DNA from: Tragulus kanchil
Taxonomy: Eukaryota; Chordata; Mammalia; Artiodactyla; Tragulidae
DNA: 64,000 nt
Reading direction: 5' to 3'
Assembly (NCBI GenBank): GCA_022376925.1
Contig: JAIOJX010000002.1
Location: 67,225,001 to 67,289,000, forward strand
The first letter of the stretch is position 1. Every line of letters begins with the position of its first letter. The position numbers and the translations under genes were made by a program. The notes below the pieces were generated by a model. It was not told the origin of the DNA. It was given only the letters and a program-made list of their open reading frames with translations, and made no database searches. This document shows positions 11,008-21,925 of the stretch, piece after piece.

Positions 11008-12305
11008 AGTATGCATTTATTCCAGAAACCTTTGCTTCCATTAGACTGTATTTTTCTGAACAAAGAATGTGCATTATTTATCTCAGATGCTTACACTATT
11101 GGCTTTTGTGCATTGAAATCTGTCATCTTCAAATTGATATCAACAGCTAAGAGCACATTAGTAGAGAGATTAAGAGTTATGAATCCCTGGTTTTTGATCT
11201 TGGTGTCAATCTGGGCTAGTCAAGTGAGATCAGATCATTTGTTTACATCTGTGTTCTTAATCTCAGTGAGAGTAAGAGGACCTACCTCGCTCATGGTGTT
11301 TGTGTGAGCACGGTGGCGGTGAATATGAAGTACTTCTCTCAGGACTGTGGTGCAGTAATTCATTGAACCCTTAGAGGGAGCTCCATGTGAGTGAGAATCC
11401 TGTGAAGCAGATGAGCTATGTGTTACTTCTTTCCCTTGATTCTGTTTTTAGCAAAATTGATTAAGAAGTGATTTAAATCATACCATGTGACATTATATAT
11501 GCATTTAAAATTTTTGAAGCAGAACATTAATTTAGGTTCATTCCAGGTTCGCAATAATTTGAGTTATTTTGCAAAATGCTTAATTCCTTGACAAGGTCAG
11601 AAAATGTAAATAATTTTACATGCTAGAGTTTCCTTCAGTGGCTAACCGAGATTGTAAATTCCATAATTCATGAAGTATATTTTTAGTATGTGTATATATA
11701 TACACATACATATAATGATTACACTAAAATAGGCAAGGCAGTGATCATTTTGAATCTTTCAAACCATACCTATAAAAGAAATTAATTCTTCCTGTGACAA
11801 AGATTGCTGAGGCAATAAACTATAAATGGTTTTTATGGAAGCAAATCCAAAACGAAGACTTATAATTTTAACATCAACACACCAGATAATCCAGAGTGCT
11901 TCTAAACTTATTTTTGACTTATTGAAAAATATAAAATAAGGAAGATGTCACACTCAACTGTAACACCAGAGTGCAATATTAGTAAGCTTAAAAGAAGATA
12001 CATTAAACAGAAAGATTAATGTGAAATTTACCCCTCACGTGTCAAGAGAGAAGATGATTCAGTTTAAAACATTTCTCTTAACAAATTATTAAATTTGATT
12101 TTTAAACTAACAGTATATGAGCTATCCTAACGGGAAAGGAGGAAATAATGTCCTATCTTCGATATTGTGAAGTTTTATTTCACTGTGAATTTACATTTGC
12201 AACAATCCAGTTAATTTTCTTGAGTGTGAAAGCTGGGCCTGAGCCTGGCGCAAGCCCACAGCAGCACTTGCTATTGCACTTTGAAAGTATCTAACATTGA
12301 GTTCC
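11008..12305. other. Unassigned AT-rich DNA
   Basis: No repeat family or gene recognised. It includes a perfect 22-base palindrome at 11687-11708 built on alternating TA and CA/TG. A 111-codon frame at 10972-11307 starts in the MIR and shows no domain or codon bias. Confidence 0.5.
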
Positions 12306-13389
12306 TCTGGGCTAGTCAAGTGAGATCAGATCATTTGTTTACATCTGTGTTCTTAATCTCAGTGAGAGTAAGGACCTACCTCGCTCATGGTGTTTGTGTG
12401 AGCACGGTGGCGGTGAATATGAAGTACTTCTCTCAGGACTGTGGTGCAGTAATTCATTGAACCCTTAGAGGAGCTCCATGTGAGTGAGAATCCTGTGAAG
12501 CAGATGAGCTATGTGTTACTTCTTTCCCTTGATTCTGTTTTTAGCAAAATTGATTAAGAAGTGATTTAAATCATACCATGTGACATTATATATGCATTTA
12601 AAATTTTTGAAGCAGAACATTAATTTAGGTTCATTCCAGGTTCGCAATAATTTGAGTTATTTTGCAAAATGCTTAATTCCTTGACAAGGTCAGAAAATGT
12701 AAATAATTTTACATGCTAGAGTTTCCTTCAGTGGCTAACCGAGATTGTAAATTCCATAATTCATGAAGTATATTTTTAGTATGTGTATATATATACACAT
12801 ACATATAATGATTACACTAAAATAGGCAAGGCAGTGATCATTTTGAATCTTTCAAACCATACCTATAAAAGAAATTAATTCTTCCTGTGACAAAGATTGC
12901 TGAGGCAATAAACTATAAATGGTTTTTATGGAAGCAAATCCAAAACGAAGACTTATAATTTTAACATCAACACACCAGATAATCCAGAGTGCTTCTAAAC
13001 TTATTTTTGACTTATTGAAAAATATAAAATAAGGAAGATGTCACACTCAACTGTAACACCAGAGTGCAATATTAGTAAGCTTAAAAGAAGATACATTAAA
13101 CAGAAAGATTAATGTGAAATTTACCCCTCACGTGTCAAGAGAGAAGATGATTCAGTTTAAAACATTTCTCTTAACAAATTATTAAATTTGATTTTTAAAC
13201 TAACAGTATATGAGCTATCCTAACGGGAAAGGAGGAAATAATGTCCTATCTTCGATATTGTGAAGTTTTATTTCACTGTGAATTTACATTTGCAACAATC
13301 CAGTTAATTTTCTTGAGTGTGAAAGCTGGGCCTGAGCCTGAGCGCAAGCCCCACAGCAGCACTTGCTATTGCACTTTGAAAGTATCTAA
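11210..13389. repeat. Tandem duplication, offset about 1096
   Basis: Copy 1 is 11210-12294 and copy 2 is 12306-13389. Deletions occur at both ends: copy 2 loses 2 and 1 bases early (gtaagaggacc to gtaaggacc; agagggagc to agaggagc), and copy 1 loses bases near its end (gcctggcgcaagcccac against gcctgagcgcaagccccac). Confidence 0.97.
11687..11708. repeat. Perfect AT-rich palindrome
   Basis: Twenty-two bases, tatgtg...cacata with a central tatata core, equal to their own reverse complement. Repeated at 12780-12801. It could extrude as a cruciform, but purine-pyrimidine alternation of this kind is common in AT-rich mammalian DNA. Confidence 0.8.
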
Positions 13390-13394
13390 GATTT

Positions 13395-13701
13395 GGGCTT
13401 CCCTGGTGTTCCAGTGGGTAAGGACACCGCCTTGCAGTGCAAGGGGTGCCGATTTGAGCCCTGGCCTGGGAAGATCCCACGTGCCGCGGAGCGGCAGGAC
13501 CGATGTGTCCAATTACCGAGCCGGAGCTCTGGAGCGCATGCGCCCAGAGCCAGTGCTCTGTAGCCAGTGCTCTCCCACTGCAATGGGAGGCCCACAGGAG
13601 CCAAAGAACAAAGATGGATGAAAATAGAGAAATGAAAGACCAATAGAAGCGGCCTGCCCACTCTCCTCCCTCCCCAACCCACCCCGCCCCCCCCCTCCCC
13701 A
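13395..13701 (+). mobile_element. New-type CHR-derived SINE, locus 2, C-rich 3' end
   Basis: Flanked by a perfect 16-bp target-site duplication, aaagtatctaagattt at 13379-13394 and 13702-13717. The head contains tccctggtgttccagtggg and a gagccctggcctggg B-box region. The palindrome at 13526-13550 has 12-bp arms with one bulged A. After gaagcggcc the element ends in a C-rich run (13668-13700) and a single A before the duplication. Overlapping 126-, 132- and 98-codon frames on both strands arise from the GC-rich body. Confidence 0.9.
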
Positions 13702-13979
13702 AAAGTATCTAAGATTTACTTTTTCGGTTTTTCTGGTAAGGATTCAATTCTTCACACCCTTGTTTTCTGCTCTTTGGGCAGAGCTCAATTATCCCATCTT
13801 CTCAATAATTCTTCCCCCTTAATCTTTTCACCCCTCCTCTCCTCCCTATGCTGTGAAGTGTTACTTATTTCCTCATAGTATTTCCCAAAACACATTTTCT
13901 ATTCCAGTTATTGGTTTATGGTCTTATCTCCATGACTGACTTATGAACTTTGTGTGAGCAGAGACCATGACTCATTTAT

Positions 13980-14156
13980 TTTTAGCTTTTTATTTTTTAC
14001 TGGGGTATATAGATGGTTAGCAATGTTGTGATAGTTTCAGGTGAATAACAAAGGAACTCAGCCATAAATACACATGTATCCATTCTCCTGAAAAGGAGCT
14101 GCCACTAAACATTTAGTGGAGTTCTCTGTTATACAGTAGGTCCTTGGTGGTTATGC
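13980..14156 (-). mobile_element. L1 3' end, truncated
   Basis: actggggtatatagatggtt, gtgatagtttcaggtgaata and atacagtaggtccttggtgg are the ruminant L1 3' end in reverse. The sense version of the same L1 end occurs at 63170-63385. Further copies at about 15112-15303 and 16187-16379. Confidence 0.75.
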
Positions 14157-14526
14157 CCAGTTAAGGAAGATGTCACACTCAACTGTAACACCAGAGTGCA
14201 ATATTAGTAAGCTTAAAAGAAGATACATTAAACAGAAAGATTAATGTGAAATTTACCCCTCACGTGTCAAGAGAGAAGATGATTCAGTTTAAAACATTTC
14301 TCTTAACAAATTATTAAATTTGATTTTTAAACTAACAGTATATGAGCTATCCTAACGGGAAAGGAGGAAATAATGTCCTATCTTCGATATTGTGAAGTTT
14401 TATTTCACTGTGAATTTACATTTGCAACAATCCAGTTAATTTTCTTGAGTGTGAAAGCTGGGCCTGAGCCTGAGCGCAAGCCCCACAGCAGCACTTGCTA
14501 TTGCACTTTGAAAGTATCTAAGATTT

Positions 14527-14833
14527 GGGCTTCCCTGGTGTTCCAGTGGGTAAGGACACCGCCTTGCAGTGCAAGGGGTGCCGATTTGAGCCCTGGCCTG
14601 GGAAGATCCCACGTGCCGCGGAGCGGCAGGACCGATGTGTCCAATTACCGAGCCGGAGCTCTGGAGCGCATGCGCCCAGAGCCAGTGCTCTGTAGCCAGT
14701 GCTCTCCCACTGCAATGGGAGGCCCACAGGAGCCAAAGAACAAAGATGGATGAAAATAGAGAAATGAAAGACCAATAGAAGCGGCCTGCCCACTCTCCTC
14801 CCTCCCCAACCCACCCCGCCCCCCCCCTCCCCA
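14527..14833 (+). mobile_element. New-type SINE, locus 2 duplicate
   Basis: Copy of the 13395-13701 insertion with identical body and flanking target sites. It reflects the local duplication and is not an independent insertion. Confidence 0.9.
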
Positions 14834-15624
14834 AAAGTATCTAAGATTTACTTTTTCGGTTTTTCTGGTAAGGATTCAATTCTTCACACCCTTGTTTTCT
14901 GCTCTTTGGGCAGAGCTCAATTATCCCATCTTCTCAATAATTCTTCCCCCTTAATCTTTTCACCCCTCCTCTCCTCCCTATGCTGTGAAGTGTTACTTAT
15001 TTCCTCATAGTATTTCCCAAAACACATTTTCTATTCCAGTTATTGGTTTATGGTCTTATCTCCATGACTGACTTATGAACTTTGTGTGAGCAGAGACCAT
15101 GACTCATTTATTTTTAGCTTTTTATTTTTTACTGGGGTATATAGATGGTTAGCAATGTTGTGATAGTTTCAGGTGAATAACAAAGGAACTCAGCCATAAA
15201 TACACATGTATCCATTCTCCTGAAACCTCCCCTCCTAAGGAGGCTGCCACTAAACATTTAGTGGAGTTCTCTGTGTTATACAGTAGGTCCTTGGTGGTTA
15301 TGCATTTTAAATATAACAGTTACTTATTATTATCATTACATGAATTTCCATTTTTTCCAAAATGAGTGTTTTATGTTTTGGATAAAAGCAAGTTAAAATT
15401 ACTTATACCTATACTCAAGGCTTTCATTTGACAAACGTAGGAGTCTTGGGTCCAGAGAGAATTGCCTTCATAGTATATTTTGAAGTGTACTGGACAGACT
15501 CCATTTGCATACATTTCTTATTTCTTCCTTTGCTAGCCAGTGTCCATGTAGAAGCAAGGACAATTTCTTTTTTAAAAAGAAGAAATAAGACCGTATCGTT
15601 TGCCTGCTTAAGATGCTCTGATGG

Positions 15625-15896
15625 GGGCTTCCCTGGTGGTCCAGTGGGTAAGGACACCACCTTGCAGTGCAAGGGGCACCTGTTCGGCCTGGGAAGATCC
15701 CGCGTGCCGCGGAGTGGCTGGACCAATGCGTCCAGCTACCCAACTGGGGCTCTGGAGCACATGAGCCCAGAGCCGGTGCTCTGCAGCGAGAGAGAGGCCA
15801 CTGCGATGGGAGGCCCACATGGGCCGAAGAACAAAGATGGATGAAAATAAGTAAATGAAAGGCCAATAGAAGTGTCGCCCCACCGCCCCGCAAAAA
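15625..15896 (+). mobile_element. New-type CHR-derived SINE, locus 3
   Basis: Perfect 12-bp target-site duplication atgctctgatgg at 15613-15624 and 15897-15908. The B-box region is reduced (gcacctgttcggcctggg), so part of the internal promoter is lost. The 3' end is a short C-rich stretch followed by six As. Frames up to 186 codons overlapping it on the minus strand are SINE shadows. Confidence 0.88.
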
Positions 15897-16699
15897 ATGC
15901 TCTGATGGCTTCCCAGTCTGCTTAGAATAAAACTCAAACCTTTTTCTTTGGCCTTCAAGCTCTATGTGGTCTGCCTTCTGCTGATTGCTTTTGTTATTTC
16001 TCACTGTATTCTGTTTCATCCTTGGCAACTCATTCCCTTTTTTTTTTTTAAAAATGCTGTGAAGTGTTACTTATTTCCTCATAGTATTTCCCAAAACACA
16101 TTTTCTATTCCAGTTATTGGTTTATGGTCTTATCTCCATGACTGACTTATGAACTTTGTGTGAGCAGAGACCATGACTCATTTATTTTTAGCTTTTTATT
16201 TTTTACTGGGGTATATAGATGGTTAGCAATGTTGTGATAGTTTCAGGTGAATAACAAAGGAACTCAGCCATAAATACACATGTATCCATTCTCCTGAAAC
16301 CTCCCCTCCTAAGGAGGCTGCCACTAAACATTTAGTGGAGTTCTCTGTGTTATACAGTAGGTCCTTGGTGGTTATGCATTTTAAATATAACAGTTACTTA
16401 TTATTATCATTACATGAATTTCCATTTTTTCCAAAATGAGTGTTTTATGTTTTGGATAAAAGCAAGTTAAAATTACTTATACCTATACTCAAGGCTTTCA
16501 TTTGACAAACGTAGGAGTCTTGGGTCCAGAGAGAATTGCCTTCATAGTATATTTTGAAGTGTACTGGACAGACTCCATTTGCATACATTTCTTATTTCTT
16601 CCCTTTGCTAGCCAGTGTCCATGTAGAAGCAAGGACAATTTCTTTTTTAAAAAGAAGAAATAAGACCGTATCGTTTGCCTGCTTAAGATGCTCTGATGG

Positions 16700-16976
16700 G
16701 GGCTTCCCTGGTGGTCCAGTGGGTAAGGACACCACCTTGCAGTGCAAGGGGCACCTGTTCGGCCTGGGAAGATCCCGCGTGCCGCGGAGTGGCTGGACCA
16801 ATGCGTCCAGCTACCCAACTGGGGCTCTGGAGCACATGAGCCCAGAGCCGGTGCTCTGCAGCGAGAGAGAGGCCACTGCGATGGGAGGCCCACATGGGCC
16901 GAAGAACAAAGATGGATGAAAATAAGTAAATGAAAGGCCAATAGAAGTGTCGCCCCACCCCGCCCCCCGCAAAAAA
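16700..16976 (+). mobile_element. New-type SINE, locus 3 duplicate
   Basis: Duplicate of 15625-15896, with the target sequence at 16688-16699 and 16977-16988. Its C-rich tail is a few bases longer than in copy 1, consistent with deletion errors at the end of copy 1. Confidence 0.88.
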
Positions 16977-17099
16977 ATGCTCTGATGGCTTCCCAGTCTG
17001 CTTAGAATAAAACTCAAACCTTTTTCTTTGGCCTTCAAGCTCTATGTGGTCTGCCTTCTGCTGATTGCTTTTGTTATTTCTCACTGTATTCTGTTTCAT

Positions 17100-18594
17100 T
17101 CACAAGCTATAGTCACACTCTTCTGTCTTCTTTTATTTGAAGGCACCAAGTTTAGTACCACTTTTAGCCTTTGAAGAACATTCTTCTCTTCTGGAAAGCT
17201 TTCCCCTCACCTCTTTTAAGAGTCCTGCTATCTCATGGTTTAGATCCACACTAAAGACACTTAGCTTTCCCTGATTGCCTAATCTAAATAGCGTATTAAA
17301 CCTTTTAAGTGTATCATCTTTTTTTATCTTTACTATAGCATTTAGCACTACCTGATTGCTTATTGATATTTGTTTAGTTTTCTGCCCCTCTCCACTAGAT
17401 GGTACAATTTTTTAAAACAGACACGTGATTCATCTCTGTGGCCCAGTCCCCCCAAAAGGCAAATGGGACTCAAAAGCATTTCTAAAACAAATAAATGTTC
17501 TACAGAGAATCATACTTCTTTATCTTTTCCCCTGGTATTCTTTAAAAATATTGCCTGAAAAAGTTGGTGTTAAGGACACATTCATGTAAATTATCTTAAA
17601 TGTTTAAAAATTGGTATATTAATCAAAAGGAACAGTGTCTTGAGACATAAATGTTGAAAATACTCTTGGTTTTGAGATATCTGTAAGGCAGGTTATAGAT
17701 TCTGCTAGAACCAAGCAGACACAGATGTAGCAGCTCTTCCAAAAGCTGCTGAAAATGTAGCCAAAGAAAAGGTGAGATGGAAGTAGGGCCAAGAGAGGTT
17801 TTTAATTTTTCTTTTTAAAATGGAAGAAAGAATTACATGTCTCTAAAAATGGAAGAGTGGCAAAGATCACATTAATTAGGGCATGTGTTGTTATAGACAT
17901 TTGAAATTTTTTAATATGTAAATTGCTATAAGCTACTCAGAAAAATCATATCTCTAGGAGAAGATGCTAATATGTAATTAGGCCATATTGATGGGGCCTG
18001 TTTCAGTGGGGTTCCAGTAGACAGAGACCAGGAAAAATTCGATTACTGAGTAAGTTTCTTCAGTTTTAAAATGACAACATACCTCACCATCTCTAAGGTT
18101 CTCTAATGGGTTTGAAAACTGCAACAAATTGGAATGTTACAGGTTAAAAAGGAAATACGCTGAAAGCAGAGTAAAGTGTATGAATGAGATTAGTGAAGAA
18201 AGTAAAATTCATCACCTCCAAATCTCTGACTGGATGGCCTTATGTGCCACTTGGAAAGTATATTACCTCTTTCAGAGTAGAGTAAATTAATGACCAAATA
18301 GCACTGATAGATCATGCCTAGCAATTTAAGATGACAAAACTTTTTCTGGTAAAATTGTATGCTTTGTAGATAGAAAGGACCTAAAATAATTTGACTTATA
18401 TTTAACTGTGAAATATAAGTATTATGAGATGTTAACAGGTATTAAATGACAAATGAGTTCCTTATTAAAATAAAGTAAGAGTGGAAAACATTGTGCACTA
18501 TATTTGACTGGAAGATCTCAAATCTTATCTGTATATTTAAGGTCCTAGAAATTCATTAGTAAAGAAAACCAGTTAACTCTGAACATATATTCCA
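17100..18594. other. Unassigned single-copy AT-rich DNA
   Basis: One of the stretches not duplicated in this window. No repeat family recognised and no convincing exon. Short frames at 17133-17558 lack any domain signal. Confidence 0.5.
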
Positions 18595-19050
18595 CTCATT
18601 CAACAAATAGGTATTGCATGCCTACTGTGTGGCAGCAGTCAATGCTAAGGCAAGAGCAGGTTTGATATTGAAGCTAAAGTGAGGGGACTGTTATGGATGA
18701 AGTAAAATGACCAAGAGGGAGAGTCAAGGAGAAGAGATAGAGAGCATTGCTCATGACGATTCCTGTGCGCAGTGTAAGGTTCTGGCTTTTTGTCTAAGTG
18801 AAAAGGGGAACTACTTCAAGGCTTTGACCAGAGAAATAACTCAAATTTACTTTTATTGAAAGATTGTTTCAGCTGTTATGTTAAGAATAGACTATAGAGA
18901 ATAGAGTTGCAAGCACAGAAGCAAGGAAACTTATTAGGGGTCCACTGGAGTAATAAGGAAACTCATTAGGGGTACACTGGAGTAATCCATGTGAGAGATT
19001 TTTATGCTCCTGACTGGGAGGATAGTGGTGTAAATAGTGAATGTGGTGAG
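18595..19050 (-). mobile_element. L2 LINE fragment
   Basis: ttcaacaaataggtattgc followed by gcctactgtgtggcag is the reverse of the L2 3' end. Further along, gtctaagtgaaaaggggaac, ctttgaccagagaaataac and ggagtaatccatgtgagag follow the related upstream text. Diverged and without open frame. Confidence 0.6.
18923..18986. repeat. 32-bp tandem repeat, two units
   Basis: Units 18923-18954 and 18955-18986 (aaggaaac...ggagtaat) differ at two positions. It lies within the L2 fragment and is much smaller than the 1.1-kb series, so it is probably a genuine local duplication. Confidence 0.85.
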
Positions 19051-19074
19051 ACTTGCCTTATTAAAGGCTCCGTG

Positions 19075-19450
19075 GAAGAAACCACTTCCAAGCTCATTCA
19101 GGTCATTGACTTGTTTAGTTCCTTGTGTTTGTAAGGCTAAGATCCCTGTTTCTTTACAGCAGTCAGACAGGGGCTCATTTTTGCTCCCAGAAGCTGCCCA
19201 CTATGCCTTTCATGTGGCATCCTCCAGCAGTGGTGAGATGAGTCCTACTAACACTGAATTTCTCTAACTTCAGCCAAATAACGTTCTCGGCTTTTAAGGG
19301 CTCACGTGATTAGATTCAGTCAATGGAGATAATTTAGTATGGTCTCTTTGAAACCTTAATCATAGCTGCAAACTCCCTTTGCCATGTAAATTTTTCATAA
19401 ATTCCAGGGATTAAGGCACAGACATCTTTGGGAGATGGAGCATTCTGACT
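19075..19450. mobile_element. Old LTR/MER-type repeat remnant
   Basis: ccttgtgtttgtaaggctaagatccctgtttc-like text, then cttttaagggctcacgtgat, ctttgccatgtaaat and gacatctttggg, follow the same ancient repeat as 9225-9385. A 76-codon frame at 19037-19267 overlaps it and is not a gene. Family name not fixed. Confidence 0.5.
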
Positions 19451-19639
19451 CCTCAAATGTTACATCTAAAGATTCAAGGCATTTTTGAAAAGATATCCCA
19501 TAAAAATAATCTCTTGCCATGAAATAAGACATTATAGATGTTACCCCATTTAGAGAATCAAGAAGAGAAGCAAAAAATTGATTGTAATTTTAAGAATGTA
19601 ATTAATTTCCTAAGTAACATTTATTTCCTTCTTTTTCAT

Positions 19640-19840
19640 TTGCATTTGATCCCATTTCATTCCATTCAATTCCACAACTTTAGTTGAACAACTTCCATAT
19701 GCTAGACACCAATACTAGTTGCAATGGATATAAAGACAGAAGACATTTTTAGCTCTTAAAAACCTCACAGCTTTGTTGGGGAAACCTCACAAATGTAATT
19801 TTCAGCAACATAGTGTAGCAAATGAATGTTAGTGGACAAA
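19640..19840 (-). mobile_element. L2 LINE 3' fragment
   Basis: gttgaacaacttccatatgc, gctagacaccaatactagtt, ggatataaagacagaagac and aacctcacagctttgttggg follow the L2 3' region in reverse. Duplicate at about 20807-20992. Confidence 0.5.
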
Positions 19841-21925
19841 GAAATTGAGTTAGAATTATTTATACACCCTAGAGTCCCTAATGCTATATTGGACAACAGG
19901 AATTTGTCCAAAGTTACTGAATTTTCAAGAAACCGCAGCAGTCCCTGTAAAACATTTTTCTCCTTTGCTTGGCGCTTCAGCTGCCAGAATAAAAATCTTT
20001 TGAGGGCAGTGCCTTAACTAAAAGAGAAAACATTTCAGAGTTGGCATGAGCTTGCTTATCTTTCTATAACTTAACTTTATAAGGTCAAATAAAAGCTTAT
20101 AAAAAATCAAGGCTCCTGCTCGTGATCAATAGAGTGGGGCCTTTAAGCTGGCAGGCTGGGCTGGGGCCTGCATATGAGTAAAGTACTCTCTCTCTGACCC
20201 TTTGGCAATCACTCTTGCAGTGCATGCCTTGTAGGAGACTGCTGAGGCATTCACTGGCAGAGCTCTGAAGATTTAAACAGTAGCAATTATTTATATAGAC
20301 CCTGGCACTGTCCTTCACAGACAAAAATGTCTCAAGCTTTTATCAACACAATCAAGACAAACTGTCTTTCTTTTGGTTGTTATTTTGGATACCAATATTT
20401 CAGAGAAGATGTGATTTCCCCCTCAGATAAACTTCTTTTATATTGTTCATTAATAATTTCTTCATAGGTTTATTTATTCTTTCATTTTGTTGCACATCTC
20501 GAGGATATGACTCTATAAGCTATGGTTTTAAATGTGGCAGACTTCCCCAATGTTTTTAGGGGAATGTAGAACTTAGTGTGGCCTAGCATGTCCAGTTAAC
20601 CGTTAATCTCCAGGGATGAGAGGAAAACAAGGATGCTCATATTTTTGAGCATCCATAAGACACTAACCTGTCTAAACAGATGTCATCCAGAGGTCTTGGG
20701 CAGTGTCCTAAAGACCCCTTGCTATACCAGTTAGACATTAACTTTTTAGTTTTGGGAAAATGAGTTTTAGGTAAAGAAAACCACTTAGTACTTTGCTCAC
20801 AATACCTTTCATTCCATTCAATTCCACAACTTTAGTTGAACAACTTCCATATGCTAGACACCAATACTAGTTGCAATGGATATAAAGACAGAAGACATTT
20901 TTAGCTCTTAAAAACCTCACAGCTTTGTTGGGGAAACCTCACAAATGTAATTTTCAGCAACATAGTGTAGCAAATGAATGTTAGTGGACAAAGAAATTGA
21001 GTTAGAATTATTTATACACCCTAGAGTCCCTAATGCTATATTGGACAACAGGAATTTGTCCAAAGTTACTGAATTTTCAAGAAACCGCAGCAGTCCCTGT
21101 AAAACATTTTTCTCCTTTGCTTGGCGCTTCAGCTGCCAGAATAAAAATCTTTTGAGGGCAGTGCCTTAACTAAAAGAGAAAACATTTCAGAGTTGGCATG
21201 AGCTTGCTTATCTTTCTATAACTTAACTTTATAAGGTCAAATAAAAGCTTATAAAAAATCAAGGCTCCTGCTCGTGATCAATAGAGTGGGGCCTTTAAGC
21301 TGGCAGGCTGGGCTGGGGCCTGCATATGAGTAAAGTACTCTCTCTCTGACCCTTTGGCAATCACTCTTGCAGTGCATGCCTTGTAGGAGACTGCTGAGGC
21401 ATTCACTGGCAGAGCTCTGAAGATTTAAACAGTAGCAATTATTTATATAGACCCTGGCACTGTCCTTCACAGACAAAAATGTCTCAAGCTTTTATCAACA
21501 CAATCAAGACAAACTGTCTTTCTTTTGGTTGTTATTTTGGATACCAATATTTCAGAGAAGATGTGATTTCCCCCTCAGATAAACTTCTTTTATATTGTTC
21601 ATTAATAATTTCTTCATAGGTTTATTTATTCTTTCATTTTGTTGCACATCTCGAGGATATGACTCTATAAGCTATGGTTTTAAATGTGGCAGACTTCCCC
21701 AATGTTTTTAGGGGAATGTAGAACTTAGTGTGGCCTAGCATGTCCAGTTAACCGTTAATCTCCAGGGATGAGAGGAAAACAAGGATGCTCATATTTTTGA
21801 GCATCCATAAGACACTAACCTGTCTAAACAGATGTCATCCAGAGGTCTTGGGCAGTGTCCTAAAGACCCCTTGCTATACCCAGTTAGACATTAACTTTTT
21901 AGTTTTGGGAAAATGAGTTTTAGGT
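19655..21925. repeat. Tandem duplication, offset 1152
   Basis: Copy 1 is 19655-20772 and copy 2 is 20807-21925. The copies differ by one base in a C-run near the end of copy 1 (tataccagtt against tatacccagtt). Junction 20773-20806 is not part of the repeat. Identical 63- and 75-codon frames in both copies have no recognised domain. Confidence 0.97.
19841..20772. other. Unassigned DNA, duplicated at 20993-21925
   Basis: No repeat or gene recognised. It includes a short GC-rich patch (ggcaggctgggctggggcc near 20150) in otherwise AT-rich DNA. Confidence 0.4.

Larger units (their letters stand above)
13030..15303. repeat. Tandem duplication, offset 1132
   Basis: Copy 1 is 13030-14156 and copy 2 is 14162-15303. 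Copy 1 loses about 13 bases at ctgaaaaggagctgcc and 2 more at ctctgttatac, both near its end. The unit contains a complete new-type SINE with its target-site duplications. Confidence 0.97.
14980..17099. repeat. Tandem duplication, offset about 1074
   Basis: Copy 1 is 14980-16019 and copy 2 is 16054-17099. The junction 16020-16053 contains a long T-run and unplaced bases. Copy 1 is shorter in homopolymers (ttcctttgc against ttccctttgc; the C-rich SINE tail). It overlaps the previous duplication, so 14980-15303 occurs three times. Confidence 0.96.

Noticed and set aside
11687..11708. Regulatory operator or replication origin at the palindrome
   Set aside because: Alternating TA/CA palindromes are frequent in AT-rich mammalian DNA, and nothing nearby supports a function.
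13395..13470. Functional tRNA-Glu gene
   Set aside because: Only the head resembles tRNA-Glu. The box regions are shifted and mutated, and it continues into a SINE body with target-site duplications.
15468..16028. 186-codon minus-strand open frame, the longest in the window
   Set aside because: It runs antisense through a GC-rich SINE and flanking DNA, and its product consists of the same SINE-derived strings seen at other loci.
19826..21476. Duplicated small genes (63- and 75-codon frames repeated identically)
   Set aside because: The identity is due to the local duplication of all bases, coding or not; no codon bias or domain.
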